This document shows positions 17,240 through 25,959 of a DNA stretch of 63,449 nt, in pieces. The notes under the pieces were generated by a model. That model was not told the DNA's origin, searched no databases, and saw only the letters and a list, made by a program, of their open reading frames with translations. Location: positions 1 to 63,449 of the forward strand of contig CAAGCY010000023.1 in the NCBI GenBank assembly GCA_900768465.1, read 5' to 3'. Made by a program: the position numbers and the translations under genes. Source of the stretch: Alphaproteobacteria bacterium. Lineage in GTDB: Bacteria > Pseudomonadota > Alphaproteobacteria > CAAGCB01 > CAG-977. How positions within the stretch are numbered: position 1 is the stretch's first letter; the number at the start of each line of letters is the position of its first letter.

Positions 17240-17968
17240 TCAGTTCCGTCTGTCGCCGAAAAAGCGCAGCATGTACAAAAACAGGTTGATGAAGTCCATG
17301 TACAAATCCAACGCGCCGAAAATGGCTTTGGCGTTCGACATTTCCGCGGAATCCGATTCGCTGTACATTTCGCGGGCTTTGAACGTGTCAAAAGCGGTCA
17401 ATCCCGTGAAAATCAAGACGCCCAGAACGGACACGACGAAATCCAGCGGCGCGCTTCTGACAAAGATGTTGACCACCATCGCGATGATAATGCCGAACAG
17501 CCCCATCATCAGAAACGATCCGAACTTGGTCAAATCGCGTTTGGTCGTATAGCCGTACAGGCTCATGCTTAAAAACATGCCCGCGGTAATCAGGAACACG
17601 CGCAGAATGCTCAGCCCCGTATACGCCCAGAAAATCGTCGTCATCGACACGCCGAACGCGGCGGAAAAAACAACGAACAGCGTCAGCGCTTTGGCGGCGT
17701 TTCCCGTTCTGACGGCGGATCCCATCATAAACACCAAAGCGAACGGCAGCAAAACGGCGACCCAACCCAGTCCGCTGAGCGTTCCCGTCTGCATGTTGAA
17801 AAACAAAGCGGCAAGCGTCGAATGAGCCAGCCCGTAGCTGACGAACGCGGTCACCAGCAGACCCAGAGTCATATAATTGTAAATTTTGAGCATATATTGC
17901 CGCAACCCTTCGTCCACCATGGCGGCGGCGCGGGTAACGACGGTATCCCGTTGATAATCGAAAGACAT
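17240..17968 (-). CDS. Bax inhibitor-1 / YccA-type membrane protein
   Basis: A 242-residue integral inner-membrane protein with about seven hydrophobic helices of the BI-1 family. Typical features are the N-terminal YMLKIYNYMTLGLLVTAFVS helix and the C-terminal FGALDLYMDFINLFLYMLRF with a short basic tail. Members act as Ca2+/H+ leak channels or interact with FtsH (E. coli YccA); the role here is unknown. The ATG at 17968 has GGAGG at good spacing. It is transcribed alone, divergently from the phosphatase gene, and ends in its own terminator. Confidence 0.92.
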   Translation of the reverse strand: MSFDYQRDTVVTRAAAMVDEGLRQYMLKIYNYMTLGLLVTAFVSYGLAHSTLAALFFNMQTGTLSGLGWVAVLLPFALVFMMGSAVRTGNAAKALTLFVVFSAAFGVSMTTIFWAYTGLSILRVFLITAGMFLSMSLYGYTTKRDLTKFGSFLMMGLFGIIIAMVVNIFVRSAPLDFVVSVLGVLIFTGLTAFDTFKAREMYSESDSAEMSNAKAIFGALDLYMDFINLFLYMLRFFGDRRN

Positions 17969-18070
17969 TGCAAAACCTCCATAAAACAAAGCTTTTGAAA
18001 TTATATAGCACGGTTTCGGATAAAATTCCAGCTTATCCATTTATTAACTTTTCTGTGATTTGATGAAAGC

Positions 18071-18550
18071 ATGTACAAAGTTCTGTTCGTATGCACCGGT
18101 AACATATGCCGCTCTCCGACTGCCGAGGGCGTTTTCCGCCAAATGGTGAAAAACGCGGGTCTGGGGAAGGGCGTGGTGGTGGATTCGGCGGGAATCAGCA
18201 GCTGGCACGCGGGGCAATCCCCCGATTCGCGGGCTGTCGAAACGGCTTTGAAAAACGGGGTGGACATCTCGTCCTTGCGCGCAAGGAAAGTTGTTCGGGA
18301 CGATTTTCAACACTTTGATTTGATTATCGCTCTGGACACGTCCCATCTGCAGGTTCTGGAAAAATTGCGCCGAGAATCGGCGCAAGGCAAGGCGGAACTG
18401 AAATTGCTGATGCGTGACTATGCGCCTGAAACAGGATTTACGGATGTCCCCGACCCGTATTACGGCGGTTATGACGGCTTTCAATCGGTGTTCGAGCTGA
18501 TTCGCGGGGCTTGTGCGAATCTGTTGTCGTCTGTTCGGGAAAAGGTGTAA
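18071..18550 (+). CDS. Low-molecular-weight protein-tyrosine phosphatase
   Basis: A 159-residue cytoplasmic phosphatase. The active-site P-loop VCTGNICRSP (Cys and Arg of CX5R) is at the N-terminus and the general-acid Asp is in DVPDPYYGGYDGF near the C-terminus. It stops one base before the fructosamine-kinase-like gene starts. This pairing is known in bacteria and has been linked to protein deglycation, where a small phosphatase acts on sugar phosphates released or formed by the kinase. Action on phosphotyrosine is the alternative. Confidence 0.95.
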   Translation: MYKVLFVCTGNICRSPTAEGVFRQMVKNAGLGKGVVVDSAGISSWHAGQSPDSRAVETALKNGVDISSLRARKVVRDDFQHFDLIIALDTSHLQVLEKLRRESAQGKAELKLLMRDYAPETGFTDVPDPYYGGYDGFQSVFELIRGACANLLSSVREKV

Positions 18551-19423
18551 ATGCAGGTTGAAAAGAACCCCTTATCGGCGAAAATAACGCAAATCGTCGA
18601 AAGCGCGACGCACCGTTTGGTTGTGTCTGCGGCGACTTTGGCGGGCGGGCGCACGGATGCCAAGCTGGTCGTTTTGTCCGACGGATCGCAAGTCGTCGTC
18701 AAACTGCCCAAAGGCAACGGCGACAAACTGGCGATAGAAGGCGCGTCCATCGAGTATTTGAAAAAGTATACTTCCCTGCCGATGCCCGAAGTGTTCTATT
18801 CCGACGATTCCGTGCTGGTTCACGAATACATCGTCGCGGACGGCACGCTGACGCCCGATTCGGAACCCGAAACGGCGGAACTGCTTGCCAAATTGCACGA
18901 ACAGACCGCGCCGCAGTACGGTTTCGACTTTGATACTTTGTACGGGGGCGTGATTCAGCCCAATTCCCGAAACGGCAAGTGGATAGACTTTTTCGCCAAA
19001 AACCGTCTGTTGTTCATGGCGCGCCAAGCTCTTGACACGGGATATTTAAGCCCCGAAACAATGGGCAGAATCGAAAAAATGGCGGGGCAGCTGCACCGCT
19101 GGCTGGACGAACCGGAAAAGCCGTCCTTGATTCACGGCGACATTTGGTCCAGCAGCGTTTTATGCCACCACGGGCGCGTCAAAGCGTTCGTCGATCCCGC
19201 GATTTGCTTTGCGGATTCGGAATTCGAGTTCGCTTTTTGCGGCGTTCAGGGCTTAAGCAAGCGGTTTTATTCCGTTTACAATGAAATCCGTCCGTTCCGC
19301 GCAGGATTTTTCGAAGTGCGGCAAATGATTTACAACCTGTATCCTTTGCTGTTGGACGTTCGTTTGAACAGCGCGGACGCAATCCGCAGGACGGAAGCGA
19401 TTTTAAAACGGTTCGGAGTTTAA
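18551..19423 (+). CDS. Fructosamine/ketosamine-3-kinase family protein
   Basis: A 290-residue protein of the fructosamine-3-kinase fold (aminoglycoside-phosphotransferase-like). Family marks include the N-lobe Lys of VVVKLP, the hinge region VHEYI, the substrate region QPNSRNGKWIDFFAKNRLL, the Brenner motif HGDIW (195-199) and the metal Asp in FVDPAICF (215). The Gly-Asn that normally ends HGDLWSGN is Ser-Ser here, so the Mg2+-binding Asn is replaced by Ser202. It may still act with altered metal binding, or be a degenerate kinase. It directly follows the phosphatase gene and is one base before nth, so all three are likely one operon. Confidence 0.85.
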   Translation: MQVEKNPLSAKITQIVESATHRLVVSAATLAGGRTDAKLVVLSDGSQVVVKLPKGNGDKLAIEGASIEYLKKYTSLPMPEVFYSDDSVLVHEYIVADGTLTPDSEPETAELLAKLHEQTAPQYGFDFDTLYGGVIQPNSRNGKWIDFFAKNRLLFMARQALDTGYLSPETMGRIEKMAGQLHRWLDEPEKPSLIHGDIWSSSVLCHHGRVKAFVDPAICFADSEFEFAFCGVQGLSKRFYSVYNEIRPFRAGFFEVRQMIYNLYPLLLDVRLNSADAIRRTEAILKRFGV

Positions 19424-19424
19424 G

Positions 19425-20066
19425 ATGCTTTCCTCCGCCGCGATCAAAGAGGTTTTTGCCCGATTTAAACACTTGAATCCCGAACCGAAATGCGAACTGA
19501 ACTATTCGTCGGACTACACGCTGTTGGTCGCGATTGTTTTATCGGCGCAGACGACGGATAAAAACGTCAACAAAGCCACGCCCGCTTTGTTTGCGGTTGC
19601 GAACACGCCCGAAAAAATGCTTGCTTTGGGCGAAGAACGGCTGAAGACCTACATCCGTTCCATCGGGCTGTTCAACAACAAAGCCAAAAGCATTATCGCT
19701 TTGTCCAAAGACTTGGTTGAAAAATTCGGCGGCAAGATACCGGCGGATTTCGACACTTTGCAAACGCTGGCGGGGGTCGGGCGCAAAACGGCGAACGTGT
19801 TTTTGAACACGTTTTACGGATTGCCGACGTTCGGCGTCGACACGCACGTTCTAAGGCTGAGCAACCGCATCGGCATTGCGGCGGGCAAAACGCCGCTCGA
19901 GGTCGAAAAAAATCTGGAAAAAGCGGTTAAAGGCGTTGTTCCCGACGATGATTTGAAATATGTGGGGCATTGGCTTGTCCTGCACGGACGCTATGTCTGC
20001 GCGGCGAAAAAGCCCGCGTGCGCTAATTGCCCGATTGCCGATTTGTGCGAAAAGAATGGGCTGTAA
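19425..20066 (+). CDS. nth: Endonuclease III
   Basis: A 213-residue DNA glycosylase and AP lyase for oxidised pyrimidines. The helix-hairpin-helix LAGVGRKTANVFLN carries the catalytic Lys, VDTHVLRLSNRIG carries the Asp, and the C-terminus has the [4Fe-4S] pattern C-X6-C-X2-C-X5-C (CAAKKPACANCPIADLC). Length is standard. Its start follows the kinase stop by one base, which suggests coupled translation, but the functional link with the preceding genes is unclear. Confidence 0.97.
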   Translation: MLSSAAIKEVFARFKHLNPEPKCELNYSSDYTLLVAIVLSAQTTDKNVNKATPALFAVANTPEKMLALGEERLKTYIRSIGLFNNKAKSIIALSKDLVEKFGGKIPADFDTLQTLAGVGRKTANVFLNTFYGLPTFGVDTHVLRLSNRIGIAAGKTPLEVEKNLEKAVKGVVPDDDLKYVGHWLVLHGRYVCAAKKPACANCPIADLCEKNGL

Positions 20067-20140
20067 AAAATTTCTGGTCATTTCGGGGAAAATATCTTAA
20101 ACCTTGTGTCCGTCTTTATTCAAGATTCCAAGGTGAGAAT

Positions 20141-21505
20141 ATGGCTGACCGCAAAACCCCCGATTTGGGCAACGACCGCATTTTAAAGCTGGTGGCAAGC
20201 TTCGGCATTCCCGCTGTTGTCGGATTGATGATTAACGCGTCGTACAACTTTGTCGACCGCATTTTCATCGGCAACGGCGTCGGCGCGCTGGGGCTGGCGG
20301 GCATTTCGGTGTCGTTTCCGTGCTTTGTCCTGCAAATGGCAATCGGCATGCTGATCGGTGTCGGAGGCAGCGTCAATTTCGCCGTCAGTCTGGGGCAAAG
20401 AAAAGTTCCCAAAGCCGAACATATTTTGGCGAACTCGTTTGTTTTGGTGTTCGGGCTGACCGCTTTGTTCGTCGCGGTGCATTATGCTTTTCTGGAACCG
20501 CTGTTAAGGCTGTACGGCACGACCGACGAAATCATGCCGTATGCCAAATCGTATTTGAGCATTACGCTGGCGGGATCGGTTTTCTTTACCGCGTGTGTTA
20601 CGATGAACAACTTTATCCGCGCGTGCGGATTTCCGAAAATCGCGATGATTACCATGCTTATCGGCGCCGTTACCAACACGGTTTTGGACTGGGTGTTCAT
20701 TTTCAAATGCGGCTGGGGCATTGCGGGCGGCGCGGCGGCGACCGTCGTCGGGCAGATTTTGTCGTTTGTCTGGGCGGGGTCGTTTTTCTTTTCCAAAAAA
20801 TGCCCTTATCGTCTGAGAGGACGCTATTTGAAGCCGAATTTGAAAATCACGGCGATTGTTTGCATGGTTGGCATGGCGCCGTTTTTTATCCAAGTCTGCA
20901 ACGGATTTGTGCAAACGGTTTTCAACACGACTTTGGTAAAGTACGGCGGCGCGCTGGCGGTTTCCGCCATGGGCATCGCGATGGCGACGAACATGCTGCT
21001 GTTTATGCCCGCCATCGGCATTTGCGAAGGCGCACAGCCGATTATCGGCTTTAATCTGGGGGCAAGGAATTACAAGCGCGTTTTGAAAACGTATCGTTTG
21101 CTGTTGGAAATCACGACGTTTATTTTCCTGTTCGCATGGGTGGTTTTGCAGCTGGGCGCTCAGCATGTCATCAAATTGTTTGATCCGGACGACACGGAAC
21201 TGATACGCGTCGGATCGAAAGCGTTGAAAACCGTGATTTTGGCATTGCCGTTCGTCGGGTTTCAAATGACGACGACTTATTTCCTGCAAGCGACAAAGTG
21301 TCCGAAAATGGCGGCGTTTCTGTCGTTGTGCCGTCAAATGCTGTTTTTGGCGCCGTTTATTGTGATTTTGCCGCGTTATTTCGGCGTGGCGGGCGTGTTT
21401 TTCGCTTTACCGTGTTCGGACTTCATCGCGTTTTTGATTTCGATTCCGATTTACCGTTCTCAAGTGCGAAAATACAAAACCGCCGCGGAGTCTGCCGAAG
21501 TATAA
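20141..21505 (+). CDS. MATE family efflux transporter (second of three)
   Basis: A 454-residue membrane antiporter with about 12 hydrophobic helices. NASYNFVDRIFIGNGVGALGLAGISV at the start of the first bundle and the matching motif FNLGARNYKRV in the second half are typical of the DinF/VmrA-like branch of MATE proteins. The ATG at 20141 has AAGGTGAG upstream; an earlier in-frame reading would overlap nth. It is upstream of the outer membrane factor and MacAB-type genes by 36 bases and may be transcribed with them, giving a four-component export cluster. Substrate unknown. Confidence 0.92.
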   Translation: MADRKTPDLGNDRILKLVASFGIPAVVGLMINASYNFVDRIFIGNGVGALGLAGISVSFPCFVLQMAIGMLIGVGGSVNFAVSLGQRKVPKAEHILANSFVLVFGLTALFVAVHYAFLEPLLRLYGTTDEIMPYAKSYLSITLAGSVFFTACVTMNNFIRACGFPKIAMITMLIGAVTNTVLDWVFIFKCGWGIAGGAAATVVGQILSFVWAGSFFFSKKCPYRLRGRYLKPNLKITAIVCMVGMAPFFIQVCNGFVQTVFNTTLVKYGGALAVSAMGIAMATNMLLFMPAIGICEGAQPIIGFNLGARNYKRVLKTYRLLLEITTFIFLFAWVVLQLGAQHVIKLFDPDDTELIRVGSKALKTVILALPFVGFQMTTTYFLQATKCPKMAAFLSLCRQMLFLAPFIVILPRYFGVAGVFFALPCSDFIAFLISIPIYRSQVRKYKTAAESAEV

Positions 21506-21541
21506 CGTGACTTTTCCGTTTTTTTGCGTTAAGGTGAAAAA

Positions 21542-22876
21542 ATGTTAAAGTTTCTGTTGTTTGTTTTTTTGGCTTTTCCCGCACGGGCGGCTGTCGTCGA
21601 ATCGCCCGCTTCCGTCGTGTGTGCTTTACCCGAAAACGAAGAATTGACTTTGCCCGACGTGCTGAGCCTTGCTCTGTGCCGCAATCCGCAAACGGCGCAG
21701 GCGTACTTGAGCGCGCTGGCGGTGGCGGAGGATTTGGGAACGGTGCGGGCGGCGTACTATCCGAATCTGGATTTCAAAGCGTCCTTGGATGAAACGGGGG
21801 CGAAAATCAAACCGACAAACGAAAAAACGGATTCGTCGACCGTTTCGGCGGATTTGTCGCTGGGCTGGCTGCTGTATGATTTCGGCGCGCGCAAAGCATC
21901 GGTGGCTCAAGCCGAAAAAGCGCTGGAAATCGCGCTTTACACGCAAACGGACGCCCTGCAGACGCTGTTGTTCGACACGGTCAGGGCTTACTTCGATTTG
22001 TTCGCCGCGCGCGCGGAATACGAAAATTCCTTGGCAACGCGCGAATCCGCCAAAGCCGCTTTGGACGCCGCCGCCAAACGCTTTGAATTGGGGGTGGCGG
22101 CGTATGCGGACAAACTGCAGGCGGAAACGACTTTCGCCGAATCGGAGCTGACCGTCGCCAAAGCGTTTGAAGTCGAACGGCTGGCGCATGGCAAGCTGGC
22201 GGTTTTGCTGAACGAAAATCCGACGGCGGCGTTAAACCTTGCCCCGCCCGCGCAAACCGTCGTTCTGCCTTTGCCCGCGGACGATTTCGGACTGCTGGTC
22301 GATACGGCAAAGAAACGGCGCGCCGACTTTCTGGCGAAAAAAACGGCGGTCGAACAGGCGCAAGCCGCTCTGGACGGGCAGAAAGCGCAAAACGCGCCGT
22401 CGGTCGTGCTGAACGCGGGGGCGGGCGCGGCGGACAAGTTTTCGGGCGACAGCCGGCGCACTTACCGCGGAAACGTCGGCGTGTCCATGTCGGTTCCGTT
22501 GTTCACGGGATTTGAGAATACGCACAAAATCAAACGCGCCAAAGCGTTGCTGAAAAAAAGCCGCGCCGATTTGCTGGCGGCGGAAAACGCCTTGAAAACC
22601 GAATTGTGGACGGTGTTTCAGACATACCGCACCGCGTTGAAAAGCTATGAAATCGCGCTGACGATGAGCGCGTCCGCCGAACAAAACGCCGCCGTCGCTT
22701 TGGGCGCGTACAAGGCGGGGCGCGGCAGCATATTGAACGTTTTGGACGCGCAGGCGAAACTGGCGGACGTGCGTTCGACGAAAAGCCGATCGTTTTACGC
22801 CGTTTTAACCGCCAAAGCCGAGATTGTCCGCAAAACGGGGCTGGTAACGCCCTTTGAAGCCGAAAAAGGATTTTAA
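21542..22876 (+). CDS. TolC-family outer membrane efflux protein
   Basis: A 444-residue outer membrane factor. The signal peptide MLKFLLFVFLAFPARA ends at ARA. Two copies of the OEP repeat follow: one with LTLPDVLSLALCRNPQT and the helical LSALAVAEDLGTVRAAYYPNL, and a second with GVSMSVPLFTGFENTHKIKRA. Long Ala-rich coiled-coil stretches build the periplasmic tunnel. It trimerises to form the exit duct. AAGGTGAAAA precedes its start and its stop lies 3 bases before the adaptor gene, so it is part of the MacAB-type pump; it may also serve the orphan RND pump at 3301. Confidence 0.95.
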   Translation: MLKFLLFVFLAFPARAAVVESPASVVCALPENEELTLPDVLSLALCRNPQTAQAYLSALAVAEDLGTVRAAYYPNLDFKASLDETGAKIKPTNEKTDSSTVSADLSLGWLLYDFGARKASVAQAEKALEIALYTQTDALQTLLFDTVRAYFDLFAARAEYENSLATRESAKAALDAAAKRFELGVAAYADKLQAETTFAESELTVAKAFEVERLAHGKLAVLLNENPTAALNLAPPAQTVVLPLPADDFGLLVDTAKKRRADFLAKKTAVEQAQAALDGQKAQNAPSVVLNAGAGAADKFSGDSRRTYRGNVGVSMSVPLFTGFENTHKIKRAKALLKKSRADLLAAENALKTELWTVFQTYRTALKSYEIALTMSASAEQNAAVALGAYKAGRGSILNVLDAQAKLADVRSTKSRSFYAVLTAKAEIVRKTGLVTPFEAEKGF

Positions 22877-22879
22877 CCG

Positions 22880-24034
22880 ATGAAGAAAACTGTCGTTGTT
22901 TTGACCGCCGCCGTTTTGGGAATCGCCGCTTTTTTCCTGTATAAAGCCAAAAGCGGCAAGGATTTGATTGTATACGATTACGCGACCGTTTCGCGCGGCG
23001 ACATCAAGGTCGAAGTGTCGGCTTCCGGCACGATTCAGCCCGTCAACGTCGTCAGCGTCGGCACGCAGGTTTCGGGCATCATCGAAAAAGTGTTCGTCGA
23101 CTATAACTCCGAAGTCAACAAAGGCGACCTTATCGCTCAGCTGGAAACTTTTACGCTGGAGGAAGACCTCAAGGAAGCCAAGGCGACTTTGACCGACGCG
23201 AAGTCCAAGCTGGCGCAAAAAAAGCTGGACGCAAAGCGTTTCAAAGAACTGTTTGAAAAAAACTATATCGCCAAATCCGAATGGGAACAGGCGGAGCTGG
23301 ACGTTGTAACGGCGCAGGCGACGTATGACCGCGCGCTTGCCCAAGTCAAAAAAGCCAAGCGCAATTTGGGCTATGCGAACATTGTTTCGCCCGTTTCGGG
23401 AACGATTATCACCAAAGAAGTCGAAGAAGGGCAGACCGTCGCCGCCAGCTTTCAAACCCCCGAACTGTTCACGATTGCCGAAGATTTAACCAAAATGCAA
23501 ATCGAAGCGTCGGTGTCCGAAGCCGACATCGGGCAAATCAAGGCGGGACTGCCCGTCGATTTCACGGTGGACACGTTCCCCGCCGACACGTTCCACGGCA
23601 CGGTGTCGCAAGTCCGCCTGCAGCCGACCGAATCGTCAAACGTCGTGATGTACACGGTGGTCGTTTCGATTTCCAACGACGATTTGCGCCTGCTGCCGGG
23701 GATGACGGCTTACATCACGATTAACGTGCAGGAAAAAGACGGCGTTTTGCGCTTGCCGAACATGGCTTTTCAATACCGTCCCGTTGTTGCGGGTGAACTG
23801 TCGTCCAACAAATCCAACATCGAACGCGCGAAAATCCGCTTGGAACGGCAGGACTTAAAGCCGAACGAGGCGGTTTTGTACCGCGACGAAGCCAACAAGC
23901 CCGTTCCCGTCAAAGTCGTTAAAGGCTTGTCGAACCTGCTTTACACCGAAATTTTAAGCGGATTGAACGAAGGCGACAAAGTCATTATGGAGGATTTGAC
24001 CACCAAAGTCACAAAACGCAGAGGCAGACCGTAA
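22880..24034 (+). CDS. MacA-like periplasmic adaptor
   Basis: A 384-residue membrane-fusion protein with an N-terminal membrane anchor (TVVVLTAAVLGIAAFFLY). The lipoyl half-motifs VEVSASGTIQPVNVVSVGTQ and LGYANIVSPVSGTIITKEV flank an alpha-hairpin of about 90 residues, and a beta-barrel and membrane-proximal domain follow. MacA-type adaptors stimulate the ABC ATPase and bind the outer membrane factor. The next gene starts on the base after its stop codon, a tightly coupled operon. Named macA by context and family, not by substrate evidence. Confidence 0.93.
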   Translation: MKKTVVVLTAAVLGIAAFFLYKAKSGKDLIVYDYATVSRGDIKVEVSASGTIQPVNVVSVGTQVSGIIEKVFVDYNSEVNKGDLIAQLETFTLEEDLKEAKATLTDAKSKLAQKKLDAKRFKELFEKNYIAKSEWEQAELDVVTAQATYDRALAQVKKAKRNLGYANIVSPVSGTIITKEVEEGQTVAASFQTPELFTIAEDLTKMQIEASVSEADIGQIKAGLPVDFTVDTFPADTFHGTVSQVRLQPTESSNVVMYTVVVSISNDDLRLLPGMTAYITINVQEKDGVLRLPNMAFQYRPVVAGELSSNKSNIERAKIRLERQDLKPNEAVLYRDEANKPVPVKVVKGLSNLLYTEILSGLNEGDKVIMEDLTTKVTKRRGRP

Positions 24035-24748
24035 ATGAGCGTCATCGTCATCAAAGACGTTTGCAAAACCTACACCATGGCGGGCGGGATGAGCCAAAGC
24101 GTCCTCAAACACGTCAATTTAAAGGTTGAAAAGGGCGAATTCGTTGCCATCATGGGACCGTCGGGGGCGGGAAAATCGACGTTTATGAACATCCTCGGTT
24201 GTCTGGACAGACCGACATCGGGCGCGTATGTGCTGGGCGGCAAGGAAGTGTCCGCCATGAACGACGACGAACTGGCGCGCGTCCGCAACAAAATGCTGGG
24301 CTTTATTTTCCAAGGCTTCAACCTCTTAATGCGCCGCACTTTGGTCGACAACGTCGCTTTGCCGCTGATTTACGCGAACGATATCGCCCCGCAGGAACGC
24401 AAAAAACGGGCGGAGTCTTTGCTGGAAATGGTGGGATTGAAAGGTTTTACCGACCGCTATCCGAACCAGATTTCGGGCGGTATGCAGCAGCGCGTCGCAA
24501 TCGCCCGCGCTTTGGTCAACGACCCCGAGCTGATTTTGGCGGATGAACCGACGGGCAATCTGGACAGCAAAACCAGCGACGAAATCATGCTGTTTTTGCA
24601 AAAGCTGAATCGCGAACGGGGGATTACAATCGTGCTTGTAACTCACGAACCCGACGTCGCCGCGTATGCTCAACGGCTGGTCAGAATCGTCGACGGACAA
24701 ATCGCGTACGACGGCGCGGTCAAAGAATACAGGGAGGGGCTGTCGTGA
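24035..24748 (+). CDS. ABC transporter ATPase, MacB/LolD type
   Basis: A 237-residue nucleotide-binding protein. Walker A is GPSGAGKST, the signature is ISGGMQQRVAIARALV, Walker B is LILADEPTGNLDS with the catalytic Glu, and the switch His is in VLVTHEPD. In E. coli MacB this domain is fused to the permease; here it is a separate chain, as in many bacteria. The stop codon overlaps the start of the permease gene by 4 bases. It would couple ATP hydrolysis to export of a peptide, lipopeptide, macrolide or similar substrate by the mechanotransmission mechanism. Confidence 0.95.
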   Translation: MSVIVIKDVCKTYTMAGGMSQSVLKHVNLKVEKGEFVAIMGPSGAGKSTFMNILGCLDRPTSGAYVLGGKEVSAMNDDELARVRNKMLGFIFQGFNLLMRRTLVDNVALPLIYANDIAPQERKKRAESLLEMVGLKGFTDRYPNQISGGMQQRVAIARALVNDPELILADEPTGNLDSKTSDEIMLFLQKLNRERGITIVLVTHEPDVAAYAQRLVRIVDGQIAYDGAVKEYREGLS

Positions 24749-25959
24749 TTAAATCCATTCTGCACGAAGCGTGCCTGTCCATGACGGGAAACAAACTGCG
24801 GTCGTTTTTGACAACGCTGGGCATTATTATCGGCGTTTGCGCGGTGGTGCTGATGGTCGCCGCGGGACAAACCGTGCAGAACATTATTCAGGAACGTTTC
24901 GTCGCCATGGGGGCGAACTTGCTGATTATCCGTTCCGAACGCCCCAAAGCGACGGTCAAAACGTCGGGCCCCACAACGTCGATTACTTTGGACGACGCAC
25001 TTGCTTTGCGGCATTTGCGCGGAGTGGACACCGTCGCTCCCGTCCTCAGCGCCGCCGCTCAAGCCGTGCGCGGCACCAATAACTGGAGCGTTTCGATTAT
25101 CGGTTCAACCCCCGAATATCTGAGGACGGCAAACTGGGAAATCGGCGCGGGGCGCATGCTGGATGCGCAGGACGTCAAGCGCGGCACGACGAACGTCGTC
25201 ATCGGCGACGAAGTGCGGCGCGAACTGTTCCCGTTCGACGATCCGCTGGGCAAAACGATTCGCATCGGCAACCAGCCTTTTACCGTTGTCGGTCTGCTGA
25301 AGGAAAAAGGATCGAGTTCCGGCGGCGCAAACCAAGATTCGTCCGTCATGATGCCGCTTTTAACCGTGCAAAGGCGGTTTAACCGCTATGCCAAGCTCAA
25401 CGCTTTGCATCATATCGCTTTGAAGTTTCAGGAAACGGAAGATCTGAACATCATCGAACAGCGCATTACGCGTTTTTTGCGCGCGCGCCACAAAATCAAG
25501 GACGAAGACCCCGACGATTTCCGTATCTTCAACATTGCCGAGTTTGTGGAAAACATCAAGCTTATCGGCACGGTGCTGTCGATTTTGCTGGCGGCGATTG
25601 CGTCGATTTCCTTGGTGGTCGGCTCTATCGGCATTGTGAATATGATGCTGGTGTCGGTAACCGAACGCACGCGCGAAATCGGCATTCGCAAAGCGTTGGG
25701 CGCGCCCAATTCGTGGATTATGCTGCAATTTTTGTTTGAATCCGTCTTAATCTCCATGGCGGGCAGTGTCATCGGGCTGATTTTGGGTGTCGGACTGGCG
25801 CAGTTGGGCGGGTATATCTATAACACCGCCGTTCCGTTCAGCTTGTGGCCCGTCGTTTTGTCTTTCACCGTCGCCGTTGTCGTCGGCGTCGTTTCGGGTG
25901 TGTTTCCCGCTTACAAAGCGATGAAGCTCGACCCCATCGAAGCGTTGCGGTATCAATAA
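24745..25959 (+). CDS. ABC transporter permease, MacB type
   Basis: A 404-residue four-helix permease: one N-terminal helix (SFLTTLGIIIGVCAVVLMVAA in outline), a MacB periplasmic core domain of about 200 residues, then three C-terminal FtsX-like helices with VTERTREIGIRKALGA between them and PAYKAMKLDPIEALRYQ at the end. GTG start at 24745 with GGGAGGGG upstream, overlapping the ATPase stop. With the preceding three genes it makes a complete tripartite ABC exporter. Its 3' end overlaps that of the convergent P-type ATPase gene by 7 bases. Confidence 0.95.
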   Translation: MIKSILHEACLSMTGNKLRSFLTTLGIIIGVCAVVLMVAAGQTVQNIIQERFVAMGANLLIIRSERPKATVKTSGPTTSITLDDALALRHLRGVDTVAPVLSAAAQAVRGTNNWSVSIIGSTPEYLRTANWEIGAGRMLDAQDVKRGTTNVVIGDEVRRELFPFDDPLGKTIRIGNQPFTVVGLLKEKGSSSGGANQDSSVMMPLLTVQRRFNRYAKLNALHHIALKFQETEDLNIIEQRITRFLRARHKIKDEDPDDFRIFNIAEFVENIKLIGTVLSILLAAIASISLVVGSIGIVNMMLVSVTERTREIGIRKALGAPNSWIMLQFLFESVLISMAGSVIGLILGVGLAQLGGYIYNTAVPFSLWPVVLSFTVAVVVGVVSGVFPAYKAMKLDPIEALRYQ

